Source of the DNA: Hysterium pulicare CBS 123377
Lineage: Eukaryota > Ascomycota > Dothideomycetes > Hysteriales > Hysteriaceae
Direction: 5' to 3'
DNA length: 64,000 nucleotides
Assembly: GCA_000467715.1 (NCBI GenBank)
Contig: AJFK01000015.1
Location: 26,261-90,260, forward strand
A model generated the notes under the pieces. That model made no database searches. It was not told the origin of the DNA and saw only the letters and a list, made by a program, of their open reading frames with translations. Each line of letters starts with the position of its first letter. Position 1 is the first letter of the stretch. The translations under genes and the position numbers were made by a program. Positions 57,601 to 64,000 of the stretch are shown piece by piece.

Positions 57601-59639
57601 CTAAAACGAAAAAAGTGATTCGGGTTGACGCAGTCCCGCTCGTCAAGTTGGCCGCATTTTACATCCCCCGTCTGGCGTCTGTGTGTAAATTGTCTTCCAC
57701 GCACCCAGCATCAGCCAGGCTAACGGTGGGAACAAAAAGGCCGCGGACCCTAGCCTGCTCCCCAACAGGTAGCCTTTTGCTCGGATCCGGTACGGGATTG
57801 AGGAGACAACGAGTGCAGTGCGGGTATCGATACGTGTTTCGCAGGGGTGAGCAGTGGTCCTGCGGTGCAGATTGCCTCAACATGGAACCGCACAAATCTG
57901 GCCTTTGGCCGTGCCCTTGACGCTTCGTGACTAGCTCGCGTCGAGGCCTTGCGGTGATTCGTTGCAAGCCGGAGGACCGAGGGATGCACTCATCGGGATG
58001 CCAAAATTATTTTTTGCAAAAATGAGGATTCTGTTCGATCAGCACACTGCTTCTCATCAGCGGCGTTGGACAGGGTTCGGGCTCGGAAATAGATGGTTTT
58101 TAGGGTAAGACAGTCATGATTAGGCCCAGCAAACCCATAGCGGCTTGTTGACGTTCGTATCGACCTGAGTCTGCCTGTGGAAGCGAAACAGCTGGAGACA
58201 CCACAGCTCTTGCTACTTGTCTGCAGGCCCTTTCTTTGGGGTGTGGTGTGTCGTGGGTGGCAGCGTCTCTCCCAACGAAGGCGAGCCAGGCAAATCAAGC
58301 ACGGCATGAGCGGAATGATGCACGCTTTCGCTCAGATGAATGCCATTCCAGACCGACTTGCCTGAGTGTCTGATGATACTATTGAATGGATGGGATTCCT
58401 GCTTGTGCTCGCGCTCTGCCCTGCTTGCCTCGTCTGCACGACGCTATACGCCATCCCTAACCTCGAGCGCTGCCCGTCTGCTTACGGTAATTAGTAGAAA
58501 ACTCAGATACAGGCTGGGCCGCCGTCGCGGGATTCGTGGCAGGGCGGTAGCGGCGGTGGAGTTGGGCCAGGAGGACGAGTGTCTGGGTTTGTGTCTGCGT
58601 GAGTAGTGTCTTCATGGTTGCGCTCCGCCTTGGCCGGGTGCAGCAGGCCGCTCTGCAGCCGTAAGGGATCTGAAAATTACCATCTCATCAGTCGCTTTGG
58701 TGCGCGCGACAACAACAGCCGTGTGGGCCGCCCAAGGTTCCAGCAAGCAGCACCATTATTATGGAGCGGCGCACGCAGCCAGACAAAGCCCGGCCGCCCC
58801 TCTCAGGCAGCGCGGCATCGCCTCCCCAGGTGCAAGTCAACGAAATGGCCACCAATCACGGTTGCCGTCGAACGAGGAGCATCGCAGACTGGCTCCGAGC
58901 GGCAGACTTTGTCAAAGGCTGGAGAGGCCGGCCGGTGCAGGCACTAGGGCAGCATCGGGCATAGCAGCAGGGCCGCTGGGTGGTGGTCGGCGACAGCGCT
59001 GATGGGATGTGAATGTTGCTGCTTTCTGACTTCATAACTCCCAAGCCCTGCCGCCGGAGCGAGAGCGAAAAGCGCAGGCGTGTGCGTGGTTGCGCGTCCA
59101 GCCTATCCAAGCCATCACGACTAAGCAGCAGCTGGGTGCAGGCATGGTGGTCATGGACTTGTCCTCACGTTCCCCCTTCGCCATTCACATCCCGGTGAGA
59201 GTGAGGCCTGGCGGAGACGTCGTAGCGAATCCCACGGACGGCGGCGTCTCTGCGACCTGCTTGCAACGCCCGCCTGTGCTTGTCGTGCCAGACTGCTTGT
59301 CCTGCTTGTCCTGCTTTGTCCCATAATTAACCCGTACGAGCGCAGGCCTATTCCTCTTCGGCCCTTGTTGCTTGTCCGCCGCTGTCCAGTGCTTGCATCC
59401 ACCCCACCGGCGTCAAGGCGCGGTTGAGGGTTGATGTCAGAAGCTGCTTCTCATTTGGATCAGCCTCTTGGGGCGTTCGTTCGTTCCAGGCATTGGAACC
59501 TTCCGACTGCCCATGGACACAGTCACGACTCCGTGTGAATAATGTTTTATCAAATCCCAATGGCCCCAAGCCATGCCTGCTCACGGAAAGCGAAAGCAGC
59601 AGCTTGGAATCGTTATACGCCAGCCCTCCCGCTAACCCT
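54601..59639. other. Gene-free stretch, GC-rich part upstream of the cyclin gene
   Basis: No ORF with a recognisable domain. It becomes clearly GC-rich from about 57.4 to 59.6 kb. Short direct repeats: a TCTGGACATCTGGACATCTGG run near 55553-55575, and three copies of a TGCTTGTCC-like 9-mer at 59294-59322. Probably a long regulatory or untranslated region belonging to the cyclin gene, or a non-coding transcript; I cannot tell which. Confidence 0.4.
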
Positions 59640-60043
59640 GACCGTTGATAACCTCACCATCCTCTTTATTCTCCCAAAGGACCCCGGGACCCTTTAACGT
59701 CGCCGCTCCCTTCCTCACTTGCTCCTCCATAGCTGCTCAGTACCTCTCCCTGGAAACAGCGTTGCACTTGTTGCTCAATCGACATATTTGCCAACATACC
59801 TCCCGTCGAATAGGCAGTCTCCTTGCTTCAAACATCGGTTACTGCAGCATACAGACTGCTCGCCGAGAACGTTGCCAAACTCACCCATTCTGGCAATGCC
59901 GTGATCCCCATCAGACCGACCTTTTCATTGACTAGGCGAAAATTAAAACCATTCTCATGGTCGTCAGCACGTCAACATATCAACTCTCCTAACCCCCCAG
60001 AAGCCAAGCAACCTTCACTCCAAACCTCACCAACATCGCCCAT
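59640..60043 (+). promoter_or_regulatory. Pyrimidine-rich leader of the cyclin gene
   Basis: About 400 bp of CT-rich sequence with little purine, ending just before the ATG at 60044. Typical of fungal core promoters and leaders. Confidence 0.5.
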
Positions 60044-62019
60044 ATGCTCGAATTACACCTTCCGCAGCCAATGCCTCACGCCGTATCTTCGGAGCGTTCT
60101 TTCGATTTCTATCCTTCACGGCCGATTTCAAAGCACGAGCAAAGCAGACCGCCTCTACCGAAGCCTTCACGATCGGATCTCATCCTCAACTCAGCGGTCT
60201 CTCGGTTTCCTCCCACGCCACCAACGGATATGACTGGTCCTTCAATAGGGCCGGTGTCTTCATACCAGTATAGAGGTCAAGGGAAAGACATGGGATTGAG
60301 TAATAGGGCGGTCAATGGAGGGGCATCGTCACTTTCAGACCCAAACGGCCATGTCTACCATCTACCCCCTCAAAGCGGTCCAAGGAGTGTGATCATGCAA
60401 ACAAGTCCAACCCCACAACGAGGCCTCACTTCCACGCAAGATCCAGGTCATCGAAGAAAAACTTCGAATAACTCGATAGCTCCAAACCTGAAGACGCCGT
60501 CATCAATCGATACTCCACAGGAAGGACTCCCACAACTGGCTGCTGAGGTATGTTTGATTGTCCTTGGAGGACGTTGTTTTAACTGCTAACTTAGTACTAG
60601 GTGACGTGTCTTTTCTGGTTCGAGAATTCATCCACTTTGAAGCAGGTGTTAGAATTCAGTCACTCTCCACGCGTACCGATTCAACCGCTCGTCCCGGACG
60701 CGATACCTACAACAGGATTCCGGAAATGGGTGGCAACAATATTGACGACTACTCAGGTGGCGCAAAACGTCATTCTATTAGCACTCCTTTTCATATACAG
60801 GTTGAAGCAGATCAATCCAGGTGTCAAGGGGAAGCCAGGAAGTGAATACAGACTCCTAACCGTAGCCTTGATGCTGGGCAACAAATTCCTCGACGACAAC
60901 ACCTACACGAACAAGACGTGGGCTGAAGTCTCTGGCATCTCGGTGCAGGAAGTTCACATCATGGAGGTGGAGTTTTTGAGCAACATGAGATACAGCCTGT
61001 TCACCTCGAAGGAAGAGTGGGAGAAGTGGCATGTCACTCTTGGAAAGTTTGGCACCTTCTTCGACAAGGCTTCGAGATTGCCCATGCCAGGCCCCATCAG
61101 TCCAATTGGACCACCCACGCCATCTTTGCAACTACCTCCGAATCTTCTCCCATCTCCTCCGACCTCACACCGCACGTCTCCACCAACTTTACTGAGCTAC
61201 TCACCTAGCCGGTCACTGTACTCAAATACTCCATTACTTCAGCCTCAAGCTACTTCGACAGTGGTATCGCCTATTGGACCTCTTCCAGAATTGGCCCCTT
61301 TGAATGGAAGGAAGCGAAGTTATGACCAGGGAGTTGAACCGCCCTCAAAACGCCAAGCTCATGGGCTTGCTCCGGTTCCTTATAGCAACAGCAACCTGAT
61401 CCCCTCGCTTCAAGCTCCAGTGGATAGGCAACTCGAAATTCCAACCATGCACAAGCTGCCACCGCTTCCCAGTCTCTCCATTCCGGCTCTGCAAAGTAAT
61501 CAGCCACCTGTCCAGATGAATGGTTCTTCGCAGCTTCCAGTTCCAGGCCCTAGAGCGATGTCCATGGTTTATCCCCCTCCTGTCCAATGGAATCAATCCT
61601 ATTCAACGCCTACCTCTACCGCCGCTCCAGGCTTCCCGCCAAGTCACACACCAACGGCGGGTGATCGATCTCGTCAGGCCAGCCCATTCCCACCATCCCA
61701 AGGCTCGTCTCCAGTCAGTGCCTCGTTTCCTTCATCAAACCAACGGCAACTATCGCCTTCGTACTTCCTCTCTCAACGGCAATCCCCTTATCGCCCCGTG
61801 CGTAGCGTGACAACTCTTCTTGTGCCCCCGCCTTCCACGTCTATGCATAACCCGGCACGCAATGTTGGGTACGATCAGATGCAGTACCAACCCCTTGGAA
61901 GGCCAATGAACGAGCGAAGAGTTGGTCCTCTGCCATACATGAATCATGAGGCCTGGCCACAGACCAATCAGTTCAACCAATTCCCCATTTTGCCGCAACC
62001 AAACTTCAACCGCTGTTAG
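60044..62019 (+). CDS. CLG1: CLG1-like Pho85-type cyclin
   Basis: Exons 60044-60547 and 60601-62019 (53-bp intron, GTATGT to ACTAG) give 1,923 nt, 640 aa. Clg1-type cyclins partner the Pho85/CDK5-like kinase. The N-terminal 165 residues are Pro/Ser-rich and disordered. The cyclin fold follows the splice: VTCLFWFE, LVPDAIPTTGFRKWV, TTTQVAQNVILLALLFIYRLK, LLTVALMLGNKFLDDNTYTNKTWAEVSGI and VHIMEVEFLSNMRYSLF, about residues 168-330. The remaining 300 residues are Pro/Ser/Gln-rich with many SP and TP sites, suggesting kinase control. The splice joins ...LAAE to VTCLFWF in the expected frame. I assign CLG1 by family resemblance; a PCL name is possible. Confidence 0.85.
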
Positions 62020-63939
62020 TCAGGGTTTAGTCATGTGAGACCAGTCACGTGGTATTCATCGCTCCTCCGTGAAGCACCCCTAGAAGTGCGGATCTCATCA
62101 TACGCATGCAGTAGGTGATTGAGACGCTTGTCGAACGATCATTCTCATGCACACGGCATCCCAACAACTATTACTTTTCTTGTACAAATATCTACTATCC
62201 ACACTTGGCTCCTGTTGAGAGTTCCTCCGTCATCTTTGTTGCTTTTTTATTTTTGCGTTCAAGCGTTGCATTGCATCCGGTTGAGGAAGTTTTTCTCTCT
62301 TTGCATCTATCATGCTGGCAATACCATCCCAGCGATTTTTAACATAACCATGCTAAGATTCTCTTATTATTGCATGATAATCACAAGCACCTGCATGTTT
62401 AAGGCGTTATTGTACGGGATTCCAAAACTTCCCGATTACCCCATCGAATGGAGGAGAGGAAGAAATGGGCACATTATCCAGGCGTCCTTCAAGAGGGATT
62501 GAGATGTACAACAGTCGGGCCGGGTTCATCACCCGTTATAAGCCAGACGGGCAGCATTTCCGAAAGGCATACATCTTTAGGAGGCTTCATATCATTTTTC
62601 ACTGAGAGATCCGGTCTCGAGGAAAGGTCGGAATACCTTGGGCTGCGCAGAAATGCTAGTGTAATATCTCTGTCACAGACAAAGCAAAATACATCATGAG
62701 AAGCTGTGGAGCTTCCCGATAACCATAACTCTGACGTTCTGGTGCCTTTCATCCTTTCGTGAGACTATTTGAGAAATATTTTTCAATGAATCGAGAAGGT
62801 GGGAATGATCAGGATGGGTGTTATTCGTCATGCTGCACTCCCTTAGCTGTGCCAGTCTGGAGAAGTGCCTATTCATTTCATAATTACCTTAAGCGTGGCA
62901 ACTAGCTTTAGTGCCTTTCCCAGAGTCCAAATCTTCTTCGTAGACTAATGAGAAAGCTGTTGGTAGCGCCCGCTGAATACAACGAAGTATGACACCCCCG
63001 GTGGATATAGTGACATTTGGATACCAGACCCGCGGTTTAATGGATTGGGCGCTGGACCTCGCGTATTCCTTCCCCTCGATAATTTCGTAGGTTATGTTGA
63101 GGTCACTCAACCTTCCATCATCGATTTTGTCTATCTCGAGTCGTGCGTAGGATTATACTCAGATCTCGACAACCACCCAGTCATGCTCATCACAAAAGCA
63201 CCGTGCATTTTTACACGACATCGCTTCCCAACACCGGCCAACGAACCCGAACGTCCTCGGTACCCAAAGAGTAAGCACAACCAACCAACAACCCCCAGCG
63301 GCTTCTAGTCGTTTTTCCAACGGCAGTATAATGTAAACTTTTCAACCCCCAACATTGACGAACAAAACGGCCCGACGCACAAATACGGGGACTATACGAG
63401 AGTTGATCTCAGCGTACAGGTTGAATTTTCCGGGTTTGATGGGCCTTAGATCCCAGTATGTTGATATTTGGCCCCTTTGTAGAATCCTTCAATATCCCAC
63501 ATCATTTGGTTCAGTTGGAGAGGTAGATTGTGGTCGTTGTTTCACCATGCCGCAATTATCTATTACATATTCATTAGGTTCTACGGGCGTTAAAACTGTT
63601 CACAAAATGTCCCTATTTAAGATTGAGTGGAATGGGACCGATATATTGATTGGGGGTTTGATAGTCCCCCATCTCGTATTCAAACTCGTTAGTTCAAACA
63701 AGCAAGCCACGATCACAGAAGCCTCGGGAAATAGTTTTGTGGCTTGGTTTCGGGAAAGCTCGTCGCATGCAGCATATCATTAGCGTGCTCGAACCTCTTC
63801 ATTTGTTGGACTCCGATCTGCGTTTGGAGCCCGTGATGAGGTTCAAACCGGCAAATACTTCGTGGGCCCCCCCAAAATGCTGCGTGGACCCCCCCTAAGC
63901 CACTACCGCACGCCACATACCTAACCCAGACACCTAAAA
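62020..63939. other. Distal region without a supported gene
   Basis: 3' flank of the cyclin gene, then about 1.4 kb with only short open frames. Two CGTGG-C7-like motifs (63861-63873 and 63883-63895) precede the telomere-like end. Nothing recognised. Confidence 0.4.
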
Positions 63940-63950
63940 TTCATCCTTCT

Positions 63951-64000
63951 CCCCCTAACCCTACCTCTAACCTAAACCCTAACTAACCCTAACCCTAACT
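63951..64000. repeat. Telomere-like repeats, C-rich strand on plus
   Basis: CCCTAA-type repeats: degenerate on the left (CCCCTAACCCTACCTCTAACC) and nearly perfect at the right edge (TAACCCTAACCCTAACT). The orientation is that of a left chromosome end, not of a right one. Confidence 0.85.

Noticed and set aside
62889-63110. 73-codon minus-strand frame near the right end
   Set aside because: No ATG start (only TTG), no recognised family, and no neighbouring exons that extend it.
63355-63783. 142-codon plus-strand frame near the right end
   Set aside because: TTG start, no domain and no splice partners; most likely chance.
63770-63860. tRNA-like GGTTCAAACC box near the right end
   Set aside because: No A box or cloverleaf arms at a workable distance.

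Overview
The window is nuclear DNA of a filamentous ascomycete (Pezizomycotina). Genes carry short introns, about 49-103 bp, with GTAAGT/GTATGT-type donors and CTAAC/CTGAY-like branch sites. The gene content (FMP27, Elongator ELP2, TDP1, COMPASS BRE2, bystin/ENP1, a type II NADH dehydrogenase, mitochondrial uL15m, a CLG1-like cyclin, DUF6594, DUF1275 and DUF427 proteins) is typically fungal. Leotiomycetes is my best guess, but I cannot prove it from this window. I joined exons by hand: each spliced CDS is an exact multiple of three and preserves the family motifs.

Layout. 0.4-9.5 kb: FMP27 on the minus strand, a giant bridge-like lipid-transfer protein with a previously open 3' end. 10.6-11.7 kb: an unrecognised four-TM protein in five exons. 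12.1-13.3 kb: a 2EXR/F-box-like protein. 13.6-16.1 kb: ELP2. 16.2-18.3 kb: a doubtful ORF and an unrecognised low-complexity gene. 18.5-19.3 kb: a paxB-like membrane cyclase homologue broken by one in-frame stop. 20.0-21.9 kb: F-box/LRR protein. 22.6-24.3 kb: TDP1. 24.4-27.3 kb: a decay zone holding a 5'-less DUF6594 gene and a broken Clr5 domain. 27.3-29.0 kb: PLP amino-acid decarboxylase. 29.3-31.1 and 31.4-33.0 kb: BRE2 and ENP1, diverging from one short promoter. 33.2-33.7 kb: DUF427. 34.6-35.7 kb: NmrA-like. 36.5-38.5 kb: type II NADH dehydrogenase. 39.3-40.1 kb: an unknown membrane protein. 41.4-42.9 kb: PQ-loop transporter.

The most unusual part is about 43.3-47.4 kb. At least six diverged tandem units, all reading on the minus strand, each have a TKASTAAT-type (bZIP/AP-1-like) element, then a TATA-like box 27-42 bp downstream, then an ATG 70-97 bp further on that opens a short ORF. 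The promoter core is far better conserved than the ORFs. I cannot assign a function.

47.7-52.4 kb: an F-box-like protein, a DUF1275 membrane protein (with an intron of 99 bp that contains no stop and keeps frame), and mitochondrial uL15m. 52.4-60.0 kb holds no gene I can support; its second half is GC-rich and leads into a CLG1-like Pho85-type cyclin (60.0-62.0 kb). The last 50 bp are telomere-like repeats in CCCTAA orientation, which is the wrong strand for a right-hand chromosome end, so they are probably interstitial or an assembly join.

Most genes are independent housekeeping loci rather than one pathway. Chromatin and transcription (BRE2, ELP2), DNA repair (TDP1), ribosome biogenesis (ENP1, uL15m), respiration and organelle lipid or amino-acid transport are all represented, and there is no sign of a coherent secondary-metabolite cluster.
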